Below, piece by piece: positions 1 to 11,782 of a stretch of DNA of 64,000 nucleotides. Origin of the DNA: Melitaea cinxia. Its lineage: Eukaryota; Arthropoda; Insecta; Lepidoptera; Nymphalidae. The stretch's first letter is position 1. Every line of letters starts with the position of its first letter. A model generated the notes under the pieces. The model searched no databases, was not told where the DNA came from, and saw nothing but the letters and a program-made list of their open reading frames with translations. Location of the stretch: positions 12,428,472 to 12,492,471 of the forward strand of contig NC_059404.1 of NCBI RefSeq assembly GCF_905220565.1, read 5' to 3'. The position numbers were made by a program, and so were the translations under genes.

Positions 1-297
1 TTAGCCACCCCCTCTCTTCCCGTGGGTGTCGTAAGAGGCGACTAAGGGATAACAAGGTTCCACTACCACCTTGGAACTTAAGAAGCCGACCGATGGCGGG
101 ATAACCATCCAACTGCTGGCTTTGAAATACACAGGCCGAAGACGGGCAGCAGCGTCTTCGGTGCGACAAAGCCAGTACTGCGGTCACCAACCCGCCTGCC
201 CAGCGTGGTGACTATGGGCAAAACACATGAGTTCACGATATTTTTGGCGTAAACTTGTGGAGGCCTATGTCCAGCAGTGGACTGTATAGGCTGTAAC
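1..297 (+). repeat. Retroposon 3' region, GAT-tail family
   Basis: Copy of a lepidopteran interspersed repeat that recurs in this window at 23151-23444 (inverted), 42885-43164 and 60671-60990. It shares the GTGGGTGTCGTAAGAGGCGA block, the block starting GGGATAACCATCCAACTGCT, and the end CCAGCAGTGGACTGTATAGG. This copy lacks the (GAT)n tail. It is probably the 3' part of a non-LTR retroposon; the autonomous element is not in view. Open frames in it are not genes. Confidence 0.7.
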
Positions 298-486
298 AAT
301 GAAACTATGAATAAATTCTTGTATTACTTTTAATAAATAGAAAACAGCTACAAAACAACTCTTCATGATAGTGCACTTTGAAGCTTTGTTTAAAAATGAC
401 AGATCTATTTTTTCAGTAACAGTAAAAATGTTTAATGTTAGAATAATAATTTAGCACTAGAATTAAAACATAAATTAGATTTCATT

Positions 487-557
487 ATGGACTTACGCTT
501 CAGCCAGTAATATGTAGGTACAATCTATGGCTGTAACCGTTGCGCCAACGCGGCGTT
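487..557 (-). repeat. tRNA-derived SINE remnant
   Basis: Short internally deleted copy of the SINE at 3930-4267: the tail end (CTTCAGCCAGTAATATG) is joined almost directly to the tRNA-like head (CTATGGCTGTAACCGTTGCG to CGGCGTT). Orientation is minus, inferred from the full copy. Confidence 0.45.
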
Positions 558-1230
558 AAAATAAATGTTACAACCATATTCAATCCATTTATAAAATCTC
601 TTTGTTTATACAAATTCTAAATGTAACGTAAAAGTTTTCTTTTTTTAATAAACTACCTCTACGTTCAAAACTTTCTTCACTCGCTTGTTTTCTTTTTAAA
701 CCCCGATAAAACGGAAAGTATTATAAACTTAAATTTTCTGCCTGCCAGCAACTTTAGTTAACTTTGAACCATGTAAAGTAAATAGCTTGGGAGCTGTTTT
801 TTTATTATTTCGAAAACCTTATCCATCGTAGCGATTTTAACCAATGTATTTTTAAGTTTTTGTTACCTCATAACTTTTTACTTGGTATAACAATTTGGAT
901 GATTCTTTTTGTATTTGAAACTTGGTCTTGTCATGTGACTCCCTTTACATTTGAGCAAGACCTGACGAGTGGCTTTTGAATTATATCTAATGAGGAGTAT
1001 TTGTTTGAATTTGATTACGTTGATGACGCTTTAATTTTATTACACATCGATATGTAAATTTAAATCGATTTTTTTTTGTTTTATTATACATAGAATAATC
1101 TATTCTACGTTACAACAAACGTTCATTGATGTGAAATTTAAGTGTACTACTTAGTACAGTTGTGGTGGACACATGAACTTTATAGTAATATAAAGGTGTG
1201 TGGTACAGTCTATGGTTGAGTGAGAGATGA
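558..1230. other. No gene seen
   Basis: AT-rich sequence with stop codons in all frames and homopolymer runs. No splice-bounded open stretch or recognisable repeat was found. Confidence 0.5.
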
Positions 1231-2947
1231 TATCGATACCTCGGGGCTCAAAGGGCGTAAGCACCAAAACTCGATTTTACAGGAAGGCCAAAAAACTAAA
1301 AAAAAAAAATATTTTCGACATAACTTTCTCGATTATTGTCCTAAATAAACCATTCTAGGACCAAAAGTTTTATTTATTTTTTTATGCAGAACTTTGTATA
1401 ATTATATTTCAAATAAATTTAAAAGTAACAAAAATAGCTTGTCTATACGCCTCAGAAAATCGAATGATTGGGGCGTTTACGCCCGAAAAATCAATGGATA
1501 TTTGATTAGTGATGGTTGTAACCGTATATAAGTGTATAATCTATGGTTGTAACGGTCAATTTTCTCACCATTCTATCAGTTTGTAGACAGCTGCTTTGTT
1601 TTCTTCATTTAGGTAATCGATTTAAGTGCAATTTTTATGAACTTTATTAATTTTTGTATATAATTATGTACTTTATTAACCTTTTTATAGATTTTATTAC
1701 CATTTATCGACTCAGATAACTAATTAATTATACAAATACCTAATTATTGATTTTATCTATACTTGATAGCCTAACCTATCTAAAACCTATTCCAAAACTC
1801 ATTTATTATAAAAAAAAAAATGATAAATAAAATTCACTTGTTATTGAAAATATTGTTTAGTAAACAAAGTAAGAAAAAACCTCTTATTTTTATATAATTT
1901 CAGTTGTAACGAAACATCTTATTAACGTAAAGCAGAATGAACGATTAAAACTAAATTGTACTGAAATAGCAAGTACTTAGGTATCGCTACAAAATTTTGC
2001 GCTAATGTCTAATCTTCTGTTTAAAATGTATAGAAAATACAAGGAACTCTTGAGATCAATTATATATTATTTATGAAGTCTTTTGGTAAAAGTTATTAGG
2101 TAATCTTAAGTATTCCTACATACTAAAACAGCAGACTCATTAAAATTTGACCATCCTCGAATAACGAATTTTTGACAAACATATTTATTATAAACAAATA
2201 ATCTGTGAGGCTAATAAAACAACTGCTACTATTAAAAATCTATCTTACAATGAGAAAAATAAGTGCATAAACAAAATAAATTTTTGAATAGGATTCAGGG
2301 TCAATGATAAATTCAATAATTTTTGCGTCACCTGCGTTACATATTATTTAAACAATTTTAGTCAATAATAGACTGTGGAACCATTAACATTACACATACA
2401 TTTAATAAAATGACCAAAACTTAGGTACCTGCACTTACAAAACTAGAAATATTAAATTTGGTTAAAAATATTATCACACTATAACGTTTAACTTAAACAT
2501 TAATGACCCTTAATCAAGAAATCACAATCACAAGCAAAGCTCTCGCAATCACATAATATATAGGTAGATATGGTTGACCAATTAAGGGATAATTGTTAGA
2601 CGTATGTGTCATTTTATTTTAGAGTACATAAATGTTTAAGGGTGTATCTGGTACGTTGATTCTTTAGAAATGGTTATGTTCGGGCTTAAGCACCACGTAA
2701 GAATATTCGTATCATCTACGGTGTCGTTTACTCCCATCGCGTTTATGATTATTAACAATGATTGCTGTTACGACACAAAAACTGAAAAAATATGTTTTAT
2801 TTTCTACAAAAAATAGGTCACTTTTTGGGAAATAGGAAGACTTTAAATATACAGATCGATAGAGGAGAAAAAAATAGAAAAGGCTGCATTAAAAAGTCAA
2901 TTTCGCCAAAATGGCGGTTACGCCCTTTGAGCCCCGAGGTATCGATA
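1231..2947. mobile_element. 1.7 kb element with perfect 30-bp TIR
   Basis: Positions 1231-1260 and 2918-2947 are perfect reverse complements (30 of 30 bases); the arm begins TATCGATACCTCGGGGCTCA and ends GGGCGTAA. The interior is AT-rich with no open frame of useful length, so this looks like a non-autonomous DNA transposon. The palindromic TATCGATA ends leave the exact boundary and target duplication ambiguous. Superfamily not recognised. Confidence 0.5.
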
Positions 2948-3929
2948 TGTGAGGGAAGATTATGAGGGAAACCAAACCCAATGTAAGTCGATCTAACACT
3001 AAGTTTATTAAGATTATTTGAGTATATATAGGCAGAAGTACAGACGTCATTAGTAGCAAACAAATAACAATTTCATTAGAAATCTGCATTAGTCAAGTAA
3101 AAATTTCGTAATAAATAAGCTAAGTTATGGAGGGTAATAGTTTGTAAGACAATCATTTTGCCTTATGTGCGTTAACCCGTACAAAAGATTCAAGGTTTTT
3201 GGGAAATATTTTTATTTCGATTTTGTTTTTTTTTTTTTTTTTTATTTACTAATGGTCAATTTCAATACTATTTCTATCACTAAATTCGCTTACTTTAGAT
3301 AGAATTGTGACGTAAGCTTCATACAAATAGTATCAAAAACCTATCGTTAGTAGGCAAAAGAAGAGATAGATAGGTTATTGAAAACGGCCGCAAAACACAA
3401 TTTTGTTTTAACAGTTGATTTGACCAATGTTTTTAGATGACTACAAAAATAACGAACTTTCAAAAGAAAACTAAGAATTATATATTTCATTGTTTCTCGT
3501 TAAGTAAATTTTACTTGTTTCCGTCATTATTTGAAAGTTTATACGTTTAAGCCTGAAATGGATTATCAATATAAATAATACGCAACAGTGATTATTAAAA
3601 TATTACTCTCACGTAAATCTCGGTTCTTAAGGAAAAGATGATTTGAAATAACATTGTATGGCCGAAATTTGAAGATAAGTGTACTTATGTATTTGTAAAA
3701 CCGGAATGGAGAACCGTAGTGGATTAAATTCCTTATCCTTTCCTCGAACATAAAGCTTATCTATGGCGATACTAGAGCGTAATATGCAGCATGTTCCTTG
3801 TATTTTAAACCAATCTGAAAGAAATACAATTTCCTTCTAAGTATTATGTAACTGATTATTCTTTTGTGAAATAATAGTATTAAAAACAAATTGGCCGGAT
3901 AATAAGATTTTCGGTTTCAAAATAATACG
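2948..3929. other. No gene seen
   Basis: AT-rich, with a poly-T run near 3226-3243. Nothing coding or repetitive was recognised. Confidence 0.45.
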
Positions 3930-4267
3930 CTTCAGCCTGTAATATCCCTCTTCTGGGCATAGGCCTCTTTCCCCATGTAGGAGAAGGATCAGAGCTTAAT
4001 CCACCACGCTGCTCCAATGCGGGTTGGCGGATATATTCCCTACTATGAGTAACGATCGCTATCAGGTGTACATGATAACAACCGGGACCGACGCTTAACT
4101 TCTCTGAGGCACGGTGGGGAGACCCACAAGGACTGCACAAACACCCAGACCACGGCAAACACCTCTATGGCCAATATAAATGTTTGTCATCTGCGGGGAT
4201 CGAACCCGCAACCGCCAGCGCAACAGGCACAATCCATAGCTGTGACCGTTGCGCTAACGCGGCGTTC
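3930..4267 (-). mobile_element. tRNA-derived SINE
   Basis: Read on the minus strand, the head at 4267-4197 carries an RNA polymerase III A box (TAGCGCAACGG, complement of 4246-4256) and a B box (GGTTCGATCC, complement of 4197-4206), the internal promoter of a tRNA-derived SINE. The tRNA-unrelated body follows and the copy ends near 3930 at the CTTCAGCC motif. A second, more diverged copy lies at 47530-47835, and body remnants occur at 16055-16260 and 487-557. Confidence 0.7.
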
Positions 4268-4844
4268 AAAGTAATACAGCGTGCAATCTTGCTACCGGTA
4301 TACGCCGAAGTGAATGCAATATTACAAAAAAAGTAGTATGAACTTAACTTTTTCTATCATGTATGAGAATTTTCACATCTCCAATTTTTAATCTTTTACA
4401 TAATCCACAAAGTTGCTATAACCACAAAACGGAAATTGCTGTAGTGTCGAAAGAACCGGGACGCTCGAAGCCGATCTATCAGATAACTAAAATAAAAACT
4501 CTAATAAATATTACAATGAAATTTTTGTAGGATCCATAATGCTTGGACTGAAATATAACTATGTAATAACTTTTTATTTTGATGACTTTTTATCTACTTT
4601 TTGTATTTTTTTTTTATAGATTTGATAAATGTAGTATCTATTTACAAACTTCAGTCCTATAACTTTAGAAACACATATATCCCATGTATACTAAAATAAT
4701 TTTTTATGTACTTAGTGCATAATTTTGTAACTTACATCAGCAATAATAATATATGTTATATAGATAATTCCGACCGACGATCTATGTAAGATTGGAGAGA
4801 CTGTATGAGGATTGCCGAAAACCAGGATATCTGATGCGAATTTG

Positions 4845-4905
4845 GGAAAGCCTATACCCAGCAGTGGACTGTAATAGGCTGAACTAACTGACTGACTGAG
4901 ATAAT
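4845..4905 (+). repeat. Short retroposon tail fragment
   Basis: Contains the family end CCCAGCAGTGGACTGTAATA followed by GGCTGAACTAACTGACTGAC, the 3' end of the family at 1-297 with a different simple tail (ACTG)n. Confidence 0.5.
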
Positions 4906-7124
4906 TCCAAAATCCATTTAAATTAAACTATCGTATCAAATTTTAACATAATCCTACTTACAAGATTCAAATTAATATTTCTTATGTTATTAGATTATGT
5001 ACTTAACATTGAACACATATTAATGTAAAAAATTATACTCAAAAGGGTACTAAAGACGTGTTAAATAAAATCGTAATACATTAAATTTATCTAAAAAAGA
5101 CACATAATTCCCATAGCAAATAACCAATTAGTGTAGCGTAACGAATGCGCCATAGCGGCAGCTTTAATACAAATTTACGAACGCTAATTTACATGTGCCT
5201 AAATGAGCTTCACATTTCGGTGTCATTTGGTTATTATGTGACACCACAGTGTGACATCACTTTCCACAGTTTTTCGGTAACAAAGAAGGACCACAATTTT
5301 TACAATCAATGGCCTATTGTACGTAAATTGAAATCGAATTTCGAACAATCCGTTATTGTTTAACGACTTTTGCAATAAACGATTTAATGAAAATTTATAC
5401 CTTTTCTGAAGTTCAAAGCGTATTTATTAATAAACGTGACCCAGTTTTCACACTTTTACTGGCACAATTCCATATTTTGAAAATATAATCCTCTTGGAGC
5501 AACCATTGCTAAAGTTTTCAAAATAATTTCTTTTTTATTGGTTAAGTGACATAAAAATAAGCAATGGTATTGCTTATACATAGTAAGTTGTCTCATGTTG
5601 TTTTGCTTAGTTTCTAAATGATTGTTTTTTTTTTGTTTCGTTTTTTTTTATGGAAAAACATTATTTAACAAATTCTGGTAATAAGACTATCAATTAAGAA
5701 TATTATGTATGATACAGCTATGATTTCAATAAATAAATTTTTTCACACAATTCTGCATTTTTGAGTTTACGCCACTGCAATGAAGAAATGAAATTTACAT
5801 ACCGTGACCTACAAACGTGGACATACCATGCAGTATTTACAACTTTCAAGAGAACGCTCTATTGTGTGTACTAAAAACAAAAGTTTCACCCTTTCGTTAC
5901 GAAAACATGCAAAAGCAGTCAACTTCTCTAATGGGTACACAACGCCAGCATGCGAGTTTCTACAACGTTAGCCATGTTCACCCGATTTGTACGAGTAACC
6001 GTCATGGTGAGGCGAGCTTGCATTCAAGTTAATCCAGCATTTTTTTTTTTATTGTCACTCAGTGCTTGCTTTTTCACAATCAGAAGCGGATTTTAAAAAC
6101 GACTGAATTTTTTGAACATACTAAAATGATAAGTGGTATTAGGTTATTTCAGAAATGCGATACTTGCATAACTTGAGTCTTTATTTCTAATGTCTTAAAG
6201 AATATTACTAGTCTAAATGTAAGTTGCAGTATAATAGCTTGTTTATTTAGAAATTTATGAGCTAGTATCCTGTTCCTATTGCAAATAGCTGGTATATTGC
6301 TTGAATGTTTAAGGACACGATTTGCTTTGCAAAATGTCATTAGGTCTCGGGACCTAAGTGGCAGTAAGTAATTGCTTCAGTACCTTTGGATCCTCTCGTC
6401 TCCTTTGAGCCCGTACTCTTCGATCGATTGCACCCAGTCAAGCTATTGCTATACAAAAATGCAGTAACAGTAATATTACTTTAGAAGCATGTTAGTGAGT
6501 AACCCAGCGATTAATATTAAATTTACTAGAAGATGAGTATTAAATAACACCTTCACAAAAATATGTTAGATGCTATAATAAAGCATAAAGGTATATTTAT
6601 ATAGGCTAGACTAGTAATCAACAAAAATCAAATTAAGCATCAGTGATATAGGCTGTAAAACCGCAGCATCCGGAAACTCACAGCGCTTCAGCCTTGCACA
6701 TCAAACTCCAAAATTTATTTGTAAAGAAATAAGAACTATTTGCCTGGCAGAGAATTAATTACAACCAAATTTGGCAAATACAAAATTACTATAAGTAAAA
6801 TCGGGTGAAACCGGGGTAATATATCAGATACATAAGCAGTTTGAAATAGACAAAACATTTATTACGCTGACTGGTTACAATTTTAACCACATATTCAGCT
6901 GAGCGTGACGGACGCCTGTACGGCTGTCCGACTCGTAATTTCAAAACAGCATATTATGTGCCTGACATGATTAATTAATTAATTTCACATTAAATACAAT
7001 ATTTTACTTTTTTAATATTTTCATGGGATAATATAACTAAGTCAACTTTTGTTGCTTATAAAATCTGAAGCAAAAAACGAATCAACTTCAACAAATCAAA
7101 CTTTGAAAGCAGTTCAGAATATAA
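4906..7124. other. No supported gene
   Basis: Open frames of about 70 codons at 5145-5363 and 5817-6032 (+) lack convincing splice sites, recognisable domains or a continuation. They read like chance frames in moderately AT-rich sequence. No repeats recognised. Confidence 0.4.
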
Positions 7125-7310
7125 TTAATCAATTTACATCGAGAAGTATAGTATAATACAGATCATTATAGGGATCACACGACAAGCACGAGTTTTCGAT
7201 AAAAAAAATAATAATCATCAAAATCGGTAAACCTAGTAAAAAATTATAAGACAACATATATAAAAAATAAAAGCGAATTAAACACCTTCTTTTTTGAAAA
7301 CATGCATCAA
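7125..7310 (+). repeat. Fragment of GAAGTCGGTT-ended repeat
   Basis: Shares the phrases CACACGACAAGCAC, AATCATCAAAATCGGTAAAC and CCTAGTAAAAAATTATAAG with the better copies at 32870-33195, 35527-36296 and 46905-47365. Diverged and truncated. Confidence 0.35.
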
Positions 7311-8774
7311 TCATCACAATATTAATGCGATGATTACCTCAATAATTTAATCAAGATAACTCTCAATAAAATTTAAAAATGATCAACCCTAAATTATTCC
7401 ATGAAAATTTTAAAATATAAAACCTCATTTTATACCGCCCTTAACTCGATAAACTAAGAAAATGTTTATCTTATACTTTTCAAAGAACACTTCAATTAAC
7501 TTGTAGTCAAACTAAGAAGATAAGCGTTTCTCTCGGGGCAAGTCTACACAAAGCATTTATGGCTTAAATATTGAGCTGTATTCATTACATCGCTCGAGTC
7601 TTCAAATACAATCAGCCCAGCAATATTATGAGACTCTTGAGGTTTTTCGCCCGATTTATGTAGCATTACAGCTGCTTTATTCAGGTAAATGTTACAAGGA
7701 ATTAATTAAGAGCATAATTGTATTTCGTGATATTACCACTTATTTGTCACATTTAATTTCGCGATATATAAAGGAAAGACTTGTTTTATACTTCATAGCT
7801 GACATATTTACTGCTGAAATATAAAAATGTTTCAGCCGACTAGAACTAAAATTATTTACAAATTACCTTTTCGCGTACATCCATGCCGTTAATATTTGAT
7901 GGATAAGATTGAGACGTAGTTTGTATTTCATGTAAAAGCATGAGATATTTTCCTTTCAAATATTTTCTTGGTAATTATTTCGCGTTATTTGTTTTGTTTT
8001 TTAAAACCGACGGACCAGGCAGTATTTCAATATAATATATATTTCACCCGCGGTTCCCCTCGCAAGACACCAGAAGAAACACTGTTAAACTAAATTCAAT
8101 CATCAACTGTTTGTCTTTATAATATTATTGTAGAAATTGAAATATATTGTAATTTTATATTAGTATCTATATTTGCAATAAAGGCCATGATTCTTTAGCA
8201 GAAAATATCATTCACAAGCTGGAAATAAACTCCTTACAGATGAATCAAAGAGCGCGTTAATTATCTGAGGGATCGAGGTCGTTATTCATGATTATCGGTT
8301 AGAGAATACGGAGGTAGGTAAAGTATGATCAATGCTATCGATCAAGATTACTTCGAATGAATGGCATATCCATTTAGTCCATTTCAACGTACTTGCTTAC
8401 CTCCGCAATTATTGGCATATATTATGTCCAATTATTTCTAAAAAGAATTTTCTTTTACTCTGTATCAATAAAAATGAATTGCTGAAATGTATGTACGCAT
8501 AAACCTTTCGAACGATATAACCCAATGGAATAATTAACTTTTTCATACATTCGTTATTGTCAGGACAGGGTTTTCACATTAGAAAATTGAAGAAAAATAA
8601 ATTCCGGTATTCTCAAAAAAATTGTTATAAAATGCACATACAAAACAAATAATTAATTACAAATAATTAATATAATAATAACATTGTGTAGATACAAACT
8701 AGGGATGAAAATCTGCTAAACAAAATAAAGCCCTCTTTTGACATAAACTTTTCATTTAATGAAACAAGTTTTTT

Positions 8775-8862
8775 CGGATTTTATCGCGGTTTATTAACTT
8801 TTGATTCCCGACGTTTCGGATACTTTACAGCAACCATGGTCACGGCAGGACTGAGGTGTCAG
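8775..8862 (+). repeat. Interspersed repeat, CCCGACGTTTCGGATAC family
   Basis: Carries TTATCGCGGTTTATTAAC, CCGACGTTTCGGATACTTTA and CAGCAACCATGGTCACGG. Same family as 13130-13216 (same strand) and 36457-36565 (inverted). The parent element is not identified here. Confidence 0.5.
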
Positions 8863-9660
8863 ACGTCCTAACGTTACAAAGTTATTCGAAACTACACGTC
8901 ATACATCAATATTTTATTTAGTCCTATCTACGCAGAATGTGCTGATGGAGTCTTTAATTTATTAAGAAACATCCAAATTTCAATAGAGAAGATGGCTGGC
9001 AATTACCACCTGCTTGGGACCCCGTTATTAATATAATTTAATAAAAAACCAAGCATAATTTACCACAGATTAATATTAACTATATATATAAATAAACTTT
9101 TTAATTTAAAAAAAGCTATGTAGGTATATAATCAAAAAACTATTTGAATTATATGTTTTTATTAAATTTCATGACCAATCATTAACTTTTTCACATCTAA
9201 AATACTGTAGGGTGCCACACGAATTGTGGCAAAATGTTTCTTTTTGTGACGTAGACACGAGTATTCCGAATTTGTCGCCTAAAGGGAAAAGCGTGAGTGG
9301 CAAAAAGAGGTACATAAAGTACGCTCACACAAGAAAGGAGTGGCAGACAACGAGTTGAAAAAAAAAGTAAAAACAAAGCTTAATTTGTTCTGGGGCGTTA
9401 AAACGGGTTCATCTACGTATAAAATATAAAAAAGACTATAAAGAATAAGCAAGACTATTTTACCAGAAAAAAATATTTGAAACAATAAAATATACATTAA
9501 AATACAACAATATCTTAGTTTTTATAAGCTGCAGAAAGACTTACTACCGCAGAAGTGTTCGAGAAAGATTAATTTTGCTTTAGCTATCGCCAAGCGTGTT
9601 GAGGAAATTTGTAAATAAATAATTAGCTAAAAGTATTCGTTTATTTAAATCTGTAATATA

Positions 9661-9977
9661 CTAGCTGACCCGGCAAACGTTGTCTTGCCGCTAAACGCTA
9701 TTTAAAAATAGGGGTTGATGGTAGAGGGTTGAAAATTTAGGGTTGTATGTATTTTTTAATGTTGTGTCATAAAAAAATAGAAATTAAAAATTTTGTCTAA
9801 AAAAAAAAAAAAATTAGGGGTGGACTACCCCTTACATTTAGGGGGATGAAAAATAGATGTTGGCCGATTCTCATAGATACCGGATAAGCACAAAAAATTT
9901 CATCAAAATCGGTCAAGCCGTTTCGGTGGAGTATGGCAACGAAAACTGTGACACGAGAATTTTATATGTATATTAGA
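9661..9977 (-). mobile_element. Non-autonomous Helitron-like element
   Basis: On the minus strand it starts TCTAATATACATATAAAATT and ends GGGTCAGCTAG, inserted between A and T, as expected for Helitrons (5' TC, 3' CTRR, A/T target, no duplication). Internal text matches 56141-56457 (AAACTGTGACACGAGAATTT, AAATTTCATCAAAATCGGTC region), so the two are one subfamily. Confidence 0.65.
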
Positions 9978-10027
9978 TTTATATAATAGATCTATTCGAA
10001 ATTAGTTTAAAAATAACCAAAGAGTTT

Positions 10028-10330
10028 TTTTTTTTATATACAACTAGGTCGGCAAACAAGCGTACAGCTCACTTGATGGTAAGCGATTACCGTAGCTTAT
10101 AGATGTCTGCAACAACATTAGTATCGCAAGCGCGTTGCTGACCCTATCCCCAATTACCCCCAGGAGCTCTGGTCACCTTACTCACCAACAGGAACAAAAC
10201 ACTGCTTGAAAGCAGTATTATTTAGCTGTAATCTTCTGTAAGGTCAAGGTACTACCCCCGTCGGGCTATTCCATATTTTGAACAAGAAATTTCCTGCTGT
10301 GCCCTACCTCAGTTGAGTTACAGAACTTGT
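10028..10330 (+). mobile_element. SINE-like repeat, GGTCGGCAAACAAGCG family
   Basis: Copy of a common lepidopteran retroposed repeat: CTAGGTCGGCAAACAAGCG, GATTACCGTAGCTTATAGAT, GGAGCTCTGGTCACCTTACT, and CTTCTGTAAGGTCAAGGTAC in order. Preceded by a T run. Other copies here: 16260-16495 (minus), 27657-27890, 31055-31150 (fragment), 53874-54320 (interrupted), 63225-63475. Confidence 0.6.
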
Positions 10331-10453
10331 GGTGTAGCATGGATCAGATAGCTTGGGTTGTAGCGCAGTGGAGTTCAGAGAAAATTTAAGTTTAGCAAGG
10401 CTTATTTTGTAAACAACTATGGGTTATAACGAATATTTAGGAAACTAAAATAA

Positions 10454-11779
10454 CACTGCACAACAAAATTGCAACTTTTGTCTGATGAATGAATTTTATC
10501 ACATGATGTTTACTAATTTGACTTCACTGATTCTAAATATACCCTCATTTGTGTTGTGACAGTTCTTGTTTACGAGTTATAGCTTCCACTAAAAATTCAC
10601 TGTGTTACACTGTTAATTTGCTGATAATAATTAATTAATTAAGTTTTCTTAATATAATTTGATATGGCATCGTCAAGTCGAGTTTGTGTGAATGATCCGA
10701 ATCATTTTTGTTTCATTTGCGGAGAGTATATGTTTAAACAATATCGTTTAAATGTGACAGCGTTCGTAAATGAGGCTTACAAAAACTACTTTGGTCACCC
10801 GCTGGAAATGAAAAATAAGCCTTGGATTCCGCAAAAGGTATGCAAAACGTGTGTTGAGTTTCTACGTTTGTGGACAAATAAGAAAAGGAATAAATTTCGG
10901 TACGAAACCGCTATGATCTGGAATGAACCCGTGAACCACCACGACGATTGTTATTTTTGTTTGGTGAACATAACTGGCATTAACCGAAAAAATCGAACCA
11001 AATGGGAATATTCTTGCATACGGTCGGCACATAGACGTGTTTGCCTCCGTTACATATAAAACTAGGGCTTATAAAACAATTCGTAAAAGGTCTTGACAAA
11101 AATGGAAATTGTTTCCGTTTTTTATCAAAAAAGTTTCCAAAACTGAGTGCAGAAAAGATAAAAGCGGGCGTTTTTGACGGGCCACAGATAAGATCGTTAA
11201 TAAAAGACTCAAATTTTACGGACATTATGACAGAGATTGAGAAAAAGGCATGGAATGAGTTTGTTTGGCTTGTTCAAAATTTTTTGGGAAATAAGAAAAG
11301 TTCTGACTGTTCTCAACACATCGAACAACTAATGAGTCACTTTCAAAGGCTTGGATGTAACATGAGTATCAAGTTACACTTTCTCCACAACCACCTGGAC
11401 TGTTTTCCCGCCAATCTTGGGGATCTAAGTGAAGAACAGGGCGAGCGATTCCACCAGGACCTTCGTACGATGGAGGAACGCTATCAAGGCTACTGGAACG
11501 CACACATGATGGCTGACTATTGTTGGAGCATTCAGAACAGCTCTCTACCTTCAGCTTCAAAAAGGAAATCAAATAAAAGAAAGTTTTTTTCAACTTAAAA
11601 ACTAAATAAAATAGGATTATCTTTAAATATATAGTGTTTTATTATAAAAAGACCTATGTGTAATATTTTTTTAACTAGAGCTGATACAGAAATTTCAGTC
11701 ACAGATTTGAAAACGTCATTAACAATTGGACTAATATCATGTAACATAACCCAATCATCAGACATGCTGTTGTGCAGTG
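10454..11779 (+). mobile_element. Internally deleted CACTA-like transposon
   Basis: The ends begin CACTGCACAACA (10454-10465) and its reverse complement (11768-11779). Imperfect TIR similarity continues for about 75 bases (TGTCTGATGA.TG and ACATGAT.TTA blocks on both sides). The trinucleotide TAA flanks it at 10451-10453 and 11780-11782, a 3-bp target duplication. CACTG termini plus a 3-bp duplication fit the CACTA/EnSpm group. It encloses the zinc-ribbon coding remnant at 10664-11598, with a polyadenylation signal AATAAA at 11605-11610. A second element with TAA flanks and CACCGGCACA ends is at 56826-57987. The superfamily assignment is inference. Confidence 0.6.
10664..11598 (+). pseudogene. 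Zinc-ribbon transposon-family protein, deleted
   Basis: Two frames of one protein family that is amplified in arthropod and cnidarian genomes. The first frame (10664-11040) starts MASSSRVCVN and carries CFIC...CKTC (residues about 20-60), then HHDDCYFC (about 91-98): two Cys-pair zinc-ribbon-like units. The second frame (from 11041) starts at the conserved LPPLHIKLG and continues through KLHFLHNHLD and EEQGERFHQD to a normal-looking C-terminus and stop. From memory, the full-length family has roughly 200 or more residues between these parts, including the acidic and Cys-containing core that I suspect is the DDE nuclease. Here the junction at about 11040/11041 deletes it and shifts the frame. 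The product cannot be a complete enzyme, although the N-terminal part could still be translated. Confidence 0.7.
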
Positions 11780-11782
11780 TAA

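Noticed and set aside
3880..4158. 92-codon minus-strand frame
   Set aside because: Lies within the tRNA-derived SINE body and has no protein family features.
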